This document shows positions 1 to 6,491 of a stretch of DNA of 7,201 nucleotides, one piece after another. This DNA is from Flavobacteriales bacterium. Lineage in GTDB: Bacteria > Bacteroidota > Bacteroidia > Flavobacteriales_D > Sanyastnellaceae. The position numbers and the translations under genes were made by a program. The notes beneath the pieces were generated by a model that did no database searches, was not told where the DNA came from, and saw only the letters and a list, made by a program, of their open reading frames with translations. Each line of letters begins with the position of its first letter. Position 1 is the first letter of the stretch. Location: contig CANGVU010000060.1 in assembly GCA_947457325.1 (NCBI GenBank), forward strand, positions 1 through 7,201, given 5' to 3'.

Positions 1-13
1 ATGAAACAACAGT

Positions 14-41
14 GGGGATAATACTTCATCCCTTCATCCCC
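14..41 (-). terminator. Possible weak hairpin terminator after the TPR gene
   Basis: On the minus strand GGGGAT (41-36) can pair with ATCCCC (19-14), extendable by one wobble and one A-T pair, starting one base after the TPR stop codon. The loop is about 12-16 nt and the sequence that follows (ACTGTTGTTT) is only moderately T-rich, so it is a poor match to an intrinsic terminator. A short direct repeat GGATGAAG twice lies in the same stretch. Confidence 0.22.
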
Positions 42-42
42 T

Positions 43-1083
43 CTAATTCCCCAAAATCCTCCCCTTTCCCAACGCCGCAGCATCATAATCGGGTTTGATT
101 TTTAGGGCTTGCTCATAGTCCGCCAAAGCGAGCTTTTTGTTGTTCATCTTTTCATAACAGACACCACGACTATAATACGCCTGGAAATAGGATGGGAACA
201 CGGCTATGGCTTTTGTGAACTGCTCGATGGCTTTTGTATTCTCATTCAAATACGTGCAGTAAATAAATCCTTTGTTGTAATAAGCGGCTGAGAAATTTTT
301 GTCTATCTGAACGATGGTGTCATAGCACGCCAAGGCTCGGGGATAATACTCCGAGTTGCGGTAGCCATTCTCTTGCAAAAACATCGCGCGGTTGTACCAT
401 ACTTCAACACTCCTGGGTCGAACCCCAATGGCAGTTTTGTAATACTCATCTGCCAAATCATTCTTCTGCTTGGCCACCAACAAGGCCAGCTCGACATAGG
501 CATCGTAAAATTGCGGATTCAATTCCACCGCGGTTTGATAGGAGGATATGGCCGTAGCCGTATCTCCTTTGGTCTTGAACAGTCTTCCCTTGAAGTAATA
601 TACTTCAGGATTAGTGACTTCCACTTTCAACGCATCATCCAAATATTTCAATGCCTGATCGTAGTTGTTTAATACAATTTCAATTGAAGCGGTTTTGATT
701 AATCCCGGAACGTATTGGTTGTTTTTTTCGACTGATTTTTTGTACTGGATGTATGCATTCTTGACATCTTTTTGCATCCAATACAACTCTCCTTTCTCGA
801 CGTAAATCTCTGCTTGAGTGCTGTCCAAACCCAAGGCACGATCCAAATCGCGCAGGGCATCCGCAAAGCGTTGTTTGCTGCTCAGGTATTTGGAACGGGC
901 AATGTAATGTTGGTAGTTGTCGGGCTCATCCTTTATGGCTTGGTTGAGAGAATCCAATGTGGCATCTGGACCATTGGTGCTGGTCATCATCTCGGGTGCG
1001 TTTCCTCCGCCACAGGCTGTCCAAACCATCACGGTCAGTGCCATTCCTATCCAGGTGATTATTGCTTTCTGCATTTGTTTCAT
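43..1083 (-). CDS. TPR-repeat lipoprotein
   Basis: The frame is open from 1134, but that Met lies inside the recA terminator, and only the Met at 1083 (346 residues) or 1074 (343 residues) gives a compact signal peptide. From 1083 the sequence is a basic n-region (MKQMQK), a hydrophobic stretch (residues about 6-20) and then VWTAC with Cys24 as the likely lipidated residue, followed by GGGN. Trp at -3 is unusual for a lipobox. After a linker, residues about 55-330 hold eight tandem 34-residue-type TPR units (for example YYFKGRLFKTKGDTATAISS and YYSRGVCYEKMNNKKLALAD), ending in a capping helix. TPR arrays bind peptides or proteins; here the protein would be membrane-anchored on the periplasmic side as an assembly scaffold, with partner unknown. 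No enzyme domain is present. A weak promoter-like TATTTTCG lies at 1099-1092; its position would favour the 1074 start. The gene ends in TAG at 45-43. Confidence 0.85.
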   Translation of the reverse strand: MKQMQKAIITWIGMALTVMVWTACGGGNAPEMMTSTNGPDATLDSLNQAIKDEPDNYQHYIARSKYLSSKQRFADALRDLDRALGLDSTQAEIYVEKGELYWMQKDVKNAYIQYKKSVEKNNQYVPGLIKTASIEIVLNNYDQALKYLDDALKVEVTNPEVYYFKGRLFKTKGDTATAISSYQTAVELNPQFYDAYVELALLVAKQKNDLADEYYKTAIGVRPRSVEVWYNRAMFLQENGYRNSEYYPRALACYDTIVQIDKNFSAAYYNKGFIYCTYLNENTKAIEQFTKAIAVFPSYFQAYYSRGVCYEKMNNKKLALADYEQALKIKPDYDAAALGKGRILGN

Positions 1084-1124
1084 TTGGTTTACGAAAATAC
1101 AAAGAGCCCCTGTGAAAAGTGTAC

Positions 1125-1154
1125 AAAAAAACAAGGACCGCCTCAGCAGTCCTT
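1125..1154 (-). terminator. Intrinsic terminator after recA
   Basis: Reading the minus strand, a 9-bp stem (1154-1146 with 1141-1133; AAGGACTGC with GCGGTCCTT) has one T-G wobble and a 4-nt loop (TGAG), followed after one G by seven T residues (1131-1125). It begins 57 nt past the recA stop. This is a strong rho-independent terminator and separates recA from the TPR gene. It also shows that an upstream Met at 1134 is not the start of the next gene. Confidence 0.88.
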
Positions 1155-1210
1155 ATTCTTTAGGTAATGATTTCTAAAAACCCACTTTCGCGCTTTCGAA
1201 AAGGGCAGAA

Positions 1211-2221
1211 TTATGCGTTGGCTTTGGCGGTTGAAATGGCCGCTCTTACCTTGGCTTCGATTTCTTCTTTCAATTCAGGATTGTCTTCCAACAATTGCTT
1301 CACCGCATCGCGTCCTTGACCCAATTTGGTATCACCATAACTGAACCAGCTTCCGCTCTTCTTGATGACGTTGTGGTCCACACCCATGTCGATGATCTCA
1401 CCCAACAAGGAGATGCCCTGTCCATAAATGATGTCAAACTCTGCTTGACGGAAAGGAGGAGCCACTTTGTTTTTCACGACTTTTACCTTGGTGCGGGTAC
1501 CGATGGCATTTTCTCCGTCTTTGATTTGCGTAGAACGGCGAATATCCAAACGAACAGAGGCGTAGAATTTCAAGGCATTACCACCAGTTGTGGTTTCGGG
1601 ATTGCCGAACATGACCCCAATTTTTTCACGCAATTGGTTGATGAAAATGCAACAGCAATTGGTCTTGCTGATGGAGGCGGTCAATTTGCGCAATGCTTTT
1701 GACATCAAACGCGCTTGAACACCTACGTTGGAGTCGCCCATTTCTCCTTCAATTTCAGAGCGGGGAGTCAAAGCAGCGACGGAGTCAATGACAATCAAAT
1801 CAATGGCGCCGGAACGAATCAAGTTGTCAGCGATTTCCAATGCTTGCTCACCATTATCGGGTTGAGAAATCAGGAGGTTTTCGGTATCTACCCCCAAGGC
1901 TTCTGCATAAAATTTATCAAAGGCGTGCTCCGCATCGATGATGGCACAGATGCCACCTTGCTTCTGGGCTTCTGCAATGGCGTGGATGGCCAATGTCGTT
2001 TTACCAGAAGACTCAGGACCGTAGATCTCAATGATACGACCTTTGGGGTAACCGCCAATGCCCAATGCACTATCCAATCCCACAGATCCGCTAGGGATGA
2101 CTTCCATTGCTTCAACGGCATTGTCTCCCAACTTCATCACAGCCCCTTTGCCATAGGTTTTTTCCAATTTTTCCATGGCCATTTGAAGGGCCTTCAATTT
2201 TTCTTTGTTTACTTCAGACAT
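1211..2221 (-). CDS. recA: RecA recombinase
   Basis: Complete RecA of 336 residues. It forms ATP-dependent filaments on single-stranded DNA, drives strand exchange in homologous recombination and stimulates LexA-type self-cleavage where such repressors exist. Visible motifs: Walker A GPESSGKT (68-75, Lys74), the catalytic Glu98 in DAEHA, Walker B LIVID (142-146), loop L1 around [12 protein letters not shown] (156-167), the ATP-sensing Gln196 in INQLR, and loop L2 in [20 protein letters not shown] (205-224). The C-terminal KSGSWFSYG block (288-296) is intact. The protein is shorter than E. coli RecA (353) because it ends AKANA and lacks the long acidic tail. Three consecutive cysteines (189-191) sit in the strand before Gln196; I believe Cys-rich versions occur in this phylum. 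No intein or frameshift is seen. A candidate promoter and inverted repeat lie in the 61-nt gap before it, and an intrinsic terminator follows. Confidence 0.98.
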   Translation of the reverse strand: MSEVNKEKLKALQMAMEKLEKTYGKGAVMKLGDNAVEAMEVIPSGSVGLDSALGIGGYPKGRIIEIYGPESSGKTTLAIHAIAEAQKQGGICAIIDAEHAFDKFYAEALGVDTENLLISQPDNGEQALEIADNLIRSGAIDLIVIDSVAALTPRSEIEGEMGDSNVGVQARLMSKALRKLTASISKTNCCCIFINQLREKIGVMFGNPETTTGGNALKFYASVRLDIRRSTQIKDGENAIGTRTKVKVVKNKVAPPFRQAEFDIIYGQGISLLGEIIDMGVDHNVIKKSGSWFSYGDTKLGQGRDAVKQLLEDNPELKEEIEAKVRAAISTAKANA

Positions 2222-2243
2222 TGCGTTAGATTTTTAAGTTTTA

Positions 2244-2272
2244 CAAATATTTTCACGTCAGCTTGTAACCAA
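2244..2272 (-). promoter_or_regulatory. Candidate Bacteroidota-type recA promoter
   Basis: On the minus strand AATATTTG (2251-2244) matches the Bacteroidota -7 consensus TAnnTTTG at 5 of 6 fixed positions. A TTG (2272-2270), as in the -33 element, lies 18 nt upstream, close to the usual spacing. The start of transcription would fall near 2237, giving a leader of about 16 nt that is A-rich with no Shine-Dalgarno, typical of the phylum. It lies wholly in the 61-nt gap before recA. The match is reasonable but the consensus is short, so chance is possible. Confidence 0.4.
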
Positions 2273-2279
2273 TTTACAA
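2263..2279. promoter_or_regulatory. Inverted repeat TTGTAA-N5-TTACAA before recA, candidate operator
   Basis: TTGTAA (2263-2268) and TTACAA (2274-2279) are perfect 6-bp inverted arms separated by CCAAT. The repeat is centred on the candidate -33 element of the recA promoter, a place where a repressor would block polymerase. A third copy of the half-site, TTACAA at 2241-2246, overlaps the candidate -7 element exactly 33 bp from the TTACAA arm. A LexA-type or other repressor site is plausible from context, but I do not know a described motif that it matches. Confidence 0.4.
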
Positions 2280-2282
2280 CGG

Positions 2283-2504
2283 TTATTTTTTTTCTTTATT
2301 GGGGTAAAGATCTTTGATGACCAAGAATGCCGCCAGGTAAATACTGGTGAAGATGATGGCATACCAAAGTGAGCGGTTGGGCTGTACACCAAGTCCTTGG
2401 GCATTCTCGATGAAGTGTTGGTGAAGGCGTTGTCCTATATACCAACTCAACAAAAAGAACACTGGAGCCAAGATCAAGTACCAAAATTGAAATCGTTTAG
2501 TCAT
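2283..2504 (-). CDS. Small two-helix membrane protein of unknown function, upstream of recA
   Basis: This 73-residue ORF starts at ATG 2504 and ends in TAA at 2285-2283. I do not recognise the family. Two hydrophobic stretches look like membrane segments: about residues 7-24 (FWYLILAPVFFLLSWYIG) and about 46-64 (LWYAIIFTSIYLAAFLVIK). They are separated by a polar loop containing His28, His30, Glu33 and Asn34. The N-terminus MTKR and the C-terminus NKEKK are both basic, so by the positive-inside rule both ends probably face the cytoplasm, giving a hairpin. That organisation, together with its place between genes on the same strand, argues for a real gene. It sits 149 nt after lpxH and 61 nt before recA. 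No clear ribosome binding site or promoter is visible upstream. An overlapping plus-strand reading frame (2397-2612) has no such features. Confidence 0.68.
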   Translation of the reverse strand: MTKRFQFWYLILAPVFFLLSWYIGQRLHQHFIENAQGLGVQPNRSLWYAIIFTSIYLAAFLVIKDLYPNKEKK

Positions 2505-2653
2505 GCTGAAATGTTTCCGCGAATTTCAACGAAGATTTGGTTTACACCTTCTTTTTTAAGGAAAACTTTATGCGTGATTTATGAGCAAAAAGCCAGCGTT
2601 TTCCACAATTGATGCGGTTTTCGGTTGGCATAGGCTCTATATAACCTTTCTGT

Positions 2654-3388
2654 TTATGGCTCAATCAAATGAACCCCCTCCTCATCCCAAACGGCATAAG
2701 TGAAGTGCTGTATCCAATCTCCAAGGTTGATGTATTGACTATTGGCCGATACCTCCATGATTTTGGGATAGTGGCGGTGTCCAAAAACATAATAGTCATG
2801 ATGAGTTTCTTTCTCGATGCTTTGACAATGTTGAAACAACCATTCTTGCTCGCCATGAAAAATCTTGTCCTTTTCTAATCCCTTGCCTCGGCTGTATCCG
2901 GAAAGGCTAGAGGCCAACCAGATGCCAAAATTGGGATGAAATCGTGCAAAGAGCCATTGACACAACTTCGAATCAAAGAATTTCTTCATGAACTTGTAAC
3001 TATGGTCTCCGGGTCCTAGTCCATCTCCATGCCCGATGTACATTTTTTGTCCGTTGTGTTCTAGGACAATCGGATTGCGGTGCAAAATGATGCCGCATTC
3101 TTTGGGCAAATAGTCAAAAATCCACATGTCATGGTTGCCCGTGAACCAGTGTATCCGAATTCCTCTATCGGTGAGCTCTGCTATTTTTCCCAAACATCTT
3201 ACAAATCCCCTGGGAACTGCACGCTTGTATTCAAACCAAAAATCAAATACATCACCCACCAAGAATATTTCATCGGCGTCTTTTGACACTTCTTCCAACC
3301 AAGCAACAAACTTTTTCTCACGGACCAAACTGGCTTCGTGATTGGGACTGCCGAGATGCAAATCAGATATGAAATACTTTTTCTTCAT
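2654..3388 (-). CDS. lpxH: LpxH-like UDP-2,3-diacylglucosamine hydrolase (calcineurin-like metallophosphoesterase)
   Basis: The start is the ATG at 3388, giving 244 residues. An in-frame TTG one codon upstream would add one residue, but the ATG shares its A with the TGA of the M1 gene (TGATG), which fits coupled translation. The dinuclear-metal motifs appear in order: SDLHLG (Asp9, His11), VGDVFD (Asp46), TGNHD (Asn85), GHGDG (His120) and FGHRH (His204, His206). The segment between about 128 and 190 is helical and charged, matching the lipid-binding cap of LpxH. Length is close to the E. coli enzyme (240 residues). Known role of LpxH: cleavage of UDP-2,3-diacylglucosamine to lipid X and UMP at the inner face of the cytoplasmic membrane, in lipid A synthesis. 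One departure is His86 in GNHD, where E. coli LpxH has Arg (GNRD). The phosphoesterase fold is certain; the exact substrate is likely but not proven. Confidence 0.82.
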   Translation of the reverse strand: MKKKYFISDLHLGSPNHEASLVREKKFVAWLEEVSKDADEIFLVGDVFDFWFEYKRAVPRGFVRCLGKIAELTDRGIRIHWFTGNHDMWIFDYLPKECGIILHRNPIVLEHNGQKMYIGHGDGLGPGDHSYKFMKKFFDSKLCQWLFARFHPNFGIWLASSLSGYSRGKGLEKDKIFHGEQEWLFQHCQSIEKETHHDYYVFGHRHYPKIMEVSANSQYINLGDWIQHFTYAVWDEEGVHLIEP

Positions 3389-6300
3389 CAACGGGCCAAA
3401 TTCTTGGCGACAGTTTTAAATGGATCTATGGCAGCCAAATTCACTTTGAACATGATGTATTGGTAGGGTTTGATGTCCATTTGCGCACGAGTATCTTGCA
3501 ATTCCTTTGACATGACAATTGGCGCGTAGATTTCAATCACATCTTTTACGATGGGCAGGATGATTCCTGAACTGAATAACCATTGGTCATTGAAGTTTTT
3601 GGGATCCATGATGCGGTTATCGGAAAGAATGAAGTTAATATTGCTTTGTTGACCATACATAGCGGTTGTGTACAAAGACAACGGGAATTTGAATGGTAGA
3701 CGGTAGCGAATTTGTCCTGAAATCATTCTAATGTCAAATCTTCTTCCTGTTGGGGTGTACAACATACCATGTCCGTCCTGAATTTGACGGCTCAAAGCAC
3801 CTTCGGTTTCAGTTCTTCCTGAATAGAAATTATTGAAAGTGAAATCCGTCTCGGCTGTTGCACCCTCAGGATTGAAGTTGGCCAATGCACGGTAATTGTT
3901 GACACCATTGAACAAAATAAAATCAATGGTTCGCTTGGAATTGGTTCTGTTGTAATTGTATGAATACTTTATTTGGGTGGTACGTTGATCGCCATCCCAC
4001 TTGCCGTTTTCAAGTGCTCCAGTCCATTGCATTTGGTATTCAACGCGGTGTTGTAAACCAAAATTGCGTCCCGTCTGTATGGTTGTTTGTGCAAAGTCTT
4101 GAATGGTGCTGCTTTCAGTTTCTGCTCCCGTGATGTTGGTGGTGTGGTTTTTCTTCAAAACGATTGCTGCCAATTGGGCGTCGAAGTTAAACTTGTTATG
4201 GTATTTCTCAGGTCGTCCTTTGGTGCTGAAGGTGATGTAAGGTTTGACGGTTTGGTATTGTGAGTTGAAGTAAACATCCGTTCCGTTCAAGTTTTCAGTG
4301 AGATCGGCAAAATAGAATTGCTTGGCATTGGCACCTAATGTGAATTTGCCCAAACGCAAACTGGCTTTGGCCATTCCGCTGATGTCATTTTGATGGAAGC
4401 TGTACAATGGAGTAACTGACCACTGCCATCTTCTGTTGAAAACGGTTTTGTTATGAAAGACAACACCGGCCATGAATTTGTCATAGTTGTTCCATCCCAA
4501 TAAAGGAACCCAATAGACTTGTGTTGATTGATCGTTGGCCAATCCTGTGAAGGGCTGGAAATCGATTTTTTCTAAACGCGGTGCGAAAGCTCCTTTCCTA
4601 ACAGTGTTATTGGTCAAAGACATTTCTGGAATGGATTTCTCCGCATTGATTCTCACCAAGGGTTTTGTTTGGTTGTTGTAGTCATTGATGTCAAAAATCA
4701 CTTTGCCCACATGTCCGGGCTTCAAAACATTGGTCCATTTGGTTTCTTTCTTTCCGTTCTTGTATTCGATGGTTACTGAGCATGGTCCTTCTGTTTGTCC
4801 TGTATTGACAACACGGGCTTGATAGAAGTAATCCACTTTGTTGCCTGAATCCAATTTGGTGACATTGTGTTTTTTAGCAACGTTCAAGAGGGTGTAATCG
4901 GCTTTGCCTTTTCCATCGATGAATTCATCAAAGAACCAACCCAAATCTTGTCCAGTTGTCTTTTCAAATGTCGCTTTGATGTCTGCAGGTTGCGGATGTT
5001 TGAATTTCCATTGAGAGAAATAGGTTTGCATGCATTTGTCAAACATTTCTTCTCCTAAGTATTGTTGTAGGTAATAAAATACAACTGCCGTTTTCTTGTA
5101 AACGTTAGCGCCGTAATTGATGCTGAGGTAGTCGTCTGAATGACAACGCAATGGTTGGTCAATGTCGTATGCTGCCGTTAGCATGTAAGTGAGTTGTGAA
5201 AGATTACGAGCATCAAAAGAAGGCAATTGAAAAGTCTTGGTCAAGAACTTAGCGCCAATGTTAATACTAGCACTTTTAGATCCATATTTGGTCATCAAAT
5301 AGCGGTCTTCATTGAAAGAGTTCAATCCTTCATCCATCCAAGCGTTATCACGCTCATTGCTTCCTAAGATTCCATAGAACCAATTGTGACCAACTTCGTG
5401 CATGATTACGGTTTCCAATTGCAGGGTGTCTCCAGCATTTCCAATGACGGTGACATTGGGGTATTCCATACCGCCGCCTGCGCTGATGGTGCCATCTACT
5501 GCAGTGACTTGTGTGTATGGATAATCGCCATTCCATTTTGAATAGTAGTATGTCGCATCATTGATGTATTGAACGGCGTTTTTCCAAACCCGTTTGTTGT
5601 CGGGCGTGTACATGGCCCAAGTGGTGACTTTGGTTTTGGTGTAGGGTGTTTCCACACTTCCTTTTCTTACGATCCAACGTTTGTCCGCAAACCATCCAAA
5701 GTCATGTACGTTCTTTTGCTTGTATTGGATGGTCTTCCATTCGTTGCTGCTTTCAGGGAATTCAGCGCCAAAGGAAATGGAGTCAGCCGGTTCAGCTTTT
5801 TTACTCAATTCATCCAACCAAGCAATTTCAGAGGCGGTTTGTAAATTGCCAGTCGCGCCTACCACATAGTTTTTAGGCAGGGAAATGGATACATCAAAAC
5901 TACCATACTCGCTGTAAAATTCTCCTTGTGTCAAGTAAGGCATGGCGTGCCATCCATTGCGGTCATATACTGCTGGCTTTGGATACCATTGGGTAATTTG
6001 ATAACTCTGGCCAATGTGTCCCAATCTTGAAATACTGCCACTGGGCAATTTTACACGAAAGGGCGTCGTGATGGTGATGGATTGTCCAGGTTGCAAGGGT
6101 TGTTTTAAATACAAAATCCCAATGTCAATGTTTAGGGCATCCAACTCCCAATTGACTTTTTCATTGTTGACTTTAAAGTCCAAAGAGTCAATAAACCCTT
6201 TGTCTTCTTTTAATGTGCTGTACAAAACGAAATTGCGGTCACGCGCCAATTGTTTGGCCAATGCGGTATTCTTGTTCTTGTAGGCATTGGGCCAAAGGTG

Positions 6301-6489
6301 CATGTAGATTTTGTCCAATGCATCAGGACTGTTGTTGGTGTAAACCAAAGTTTCATATCCAGATAAAAAGTGATTCTGATCGTCCAACTTTACAGTTAAG
6401 GTGTAGTTCACTTCCTGTTGGAAGTATTCTTTTTGTCCAAATGAGTTTAGACTAAGAATTAGAGCAATGATGGCAAATGTATGTTTCAT
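3388..6489 (-). CDS. Secreted M1-family zinc aminopeptidase with C-terminal beta-barrel-like domain
   Basis: The protein has 1033 residues. Residues 1-18 form a signal peptide, with probable cleavage before Gln19 (SFG/QK), a common start for exported Bacteroidota proteins. Residues about 25-215 match the M1 N-terminal beta domain. The catalytic domain carries the exopeptidase motif GGGMEYPN (338-345) and the zinc site HEVGH (364-368) with third ligand Glu387, giving exact HEXXH-X18-E spacing. Glu365 is the catalytic base and Tyr464 (ANVYKKTA) is the likely transition-state tyrosine. Residues about 530-620 look like an Ig-like beta domain. Residues about 640-1033 alternate polar and aromatic positions in strand after strand (WQWSVTPLYSF, TQIKYSYNYNR, IRYRLPF), suggesting an outer-membrane barrel. 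Expected role: removal of N-terminal residues from peptides outside the cytoplasm, perhaps at the outer membrane. The ATG at 6489 is 2 nt after the upstream stop, and the TGA overlaps the next start by one base. The peptidase call is firm; the barrel is inference. Confidence 0.92.
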   Translation of the reverse strand: MKHTFAIIALILSLNSFGQKEYFQQEVNYTLTVKLDDQNHFLSGYETLVYTNNSPDALDKIYMHLWPNAYKNKNTALAKQLARDRNFVLYSTLKEDKGFIDSLDFKVNNEKVNWELDALNIDIGILYLKQPLQPGQSITITTPFRVKLPSGSISRLGHIGQSYQITQWYPKPAVYDRNGWHAMPYLTQGEFYSEYGSFDVSISLPKNYVVGATGNLQTASEIAWLDELSKKAEPADSISFGAEFPESSNEWKTIQYKQKNVHDFGWFADKRWIVRKGSVETPYTKTKVTTWAMYTPDNKRVWKNAVQYINDATYYYSKWNGDYPYTQVTAVDGTISAGGGMEYPNVTVIGNAGDTLQLETVIMHEVGHNWFYGILGSNERDNAWMDEGLNSFNEDRYLMTKYGSKSASINIGAKFLTKTFQLPSFDARNLSQLTYMLTAAYDIDQPLRCHSDDYLSINYGANVYKKTAVVFYYLQQYLGEEMFDKCMQTYFSQWKFKHPQPADIKATFEKTTGQDLGWFFDEFIDGKGKADYTLLNVAKKHNVTKLDSGNKVDYFYQARVVNTGQTEGPCSVTIEYKNGKKETKWTNVLKPGHVGKVIFDINDYNNQTKPLVRINAEKSIPEMSLTNNTVRKGAFAPRLEKIDFQPFTGLANDQSTQVYWVPLLGWNNYDKFMAGVVFHNKTVFNRRWQWSVTPLYSFHQNDISGMAKASLRLGKFTLGANAKQFYFADLTENLNGTDVYFNSQYQTVKPYITFSTKGRPEKYHNKFNFDAQLAAIVLKKNHTTNITGAETESSTIQDFAQTTIQTGRNFGLQHRVEYQMQWTGALENGKWDGDQRTTQIKYSYNYNRTNSKRTIDFILFNGVNNYRALANFNPEGATAETDFTFNNFYSGRTETEGALSRQIQDGHGMLYTPTGRRFDIRMISGQIRYRLPFKFPLSLYTTAMYGQQSNINFILSDNRIMDPKNFNDQWLFSSGIILPIVKDVIEIYAPIVMSKELQDTRAQMDIKPYQYIMFKVNLAAIDPFKTVAKNLAR

Positions 6490-6491
6490 GA

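Noticed and set aside
1..20. Sequence close to a DnaA box (minus-strand TTATCCCCA)
   Set aside because: It has one mismatch from TTATCCACA, is single, and lacks other boxes or an AT-rich unwinding region, so it is not an origin.
24..41. Short tandem repeat GGATGAAG x2 after the TPR gene
   Set aside because: Only two copies of a low-complexity 8-mer; no sign of an array or attachment site.
772..1177. Overlapping plus-strand frames of 131 and 86 residues opposite the TPR gene start
   Set aside because: They are antisense to the TPR gene and run through the recA terminator, with no domain or start signal to support them.
1646..1657. Three consecutive cysteines (residues 189-191) in RecA as a possible redox switch
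   Set aside because: They fall in a buried strand and I believe Cys-rich versions of this strand occur in other Bacteroidota RecA proteins, so a special function is not supported.
1715..2317. 200-residue open frame on the plus strand opposite recA
   Set aside because: It lies almost fully antisense to a certain recA gene, shows no recognisable domain and is explained by the codon use of recA.
2560..2604. Inverted repeat GGAAAAC/GTTTTCC between lpxH and the small membrane gene
   Set aside because: The stem is 7 bp and the loop 31 nt, with no T-run in the right place, so it is not convincing as a terminator or RNA element. The rest of the 149-nt gap shows no clear promoter or RNA gene.
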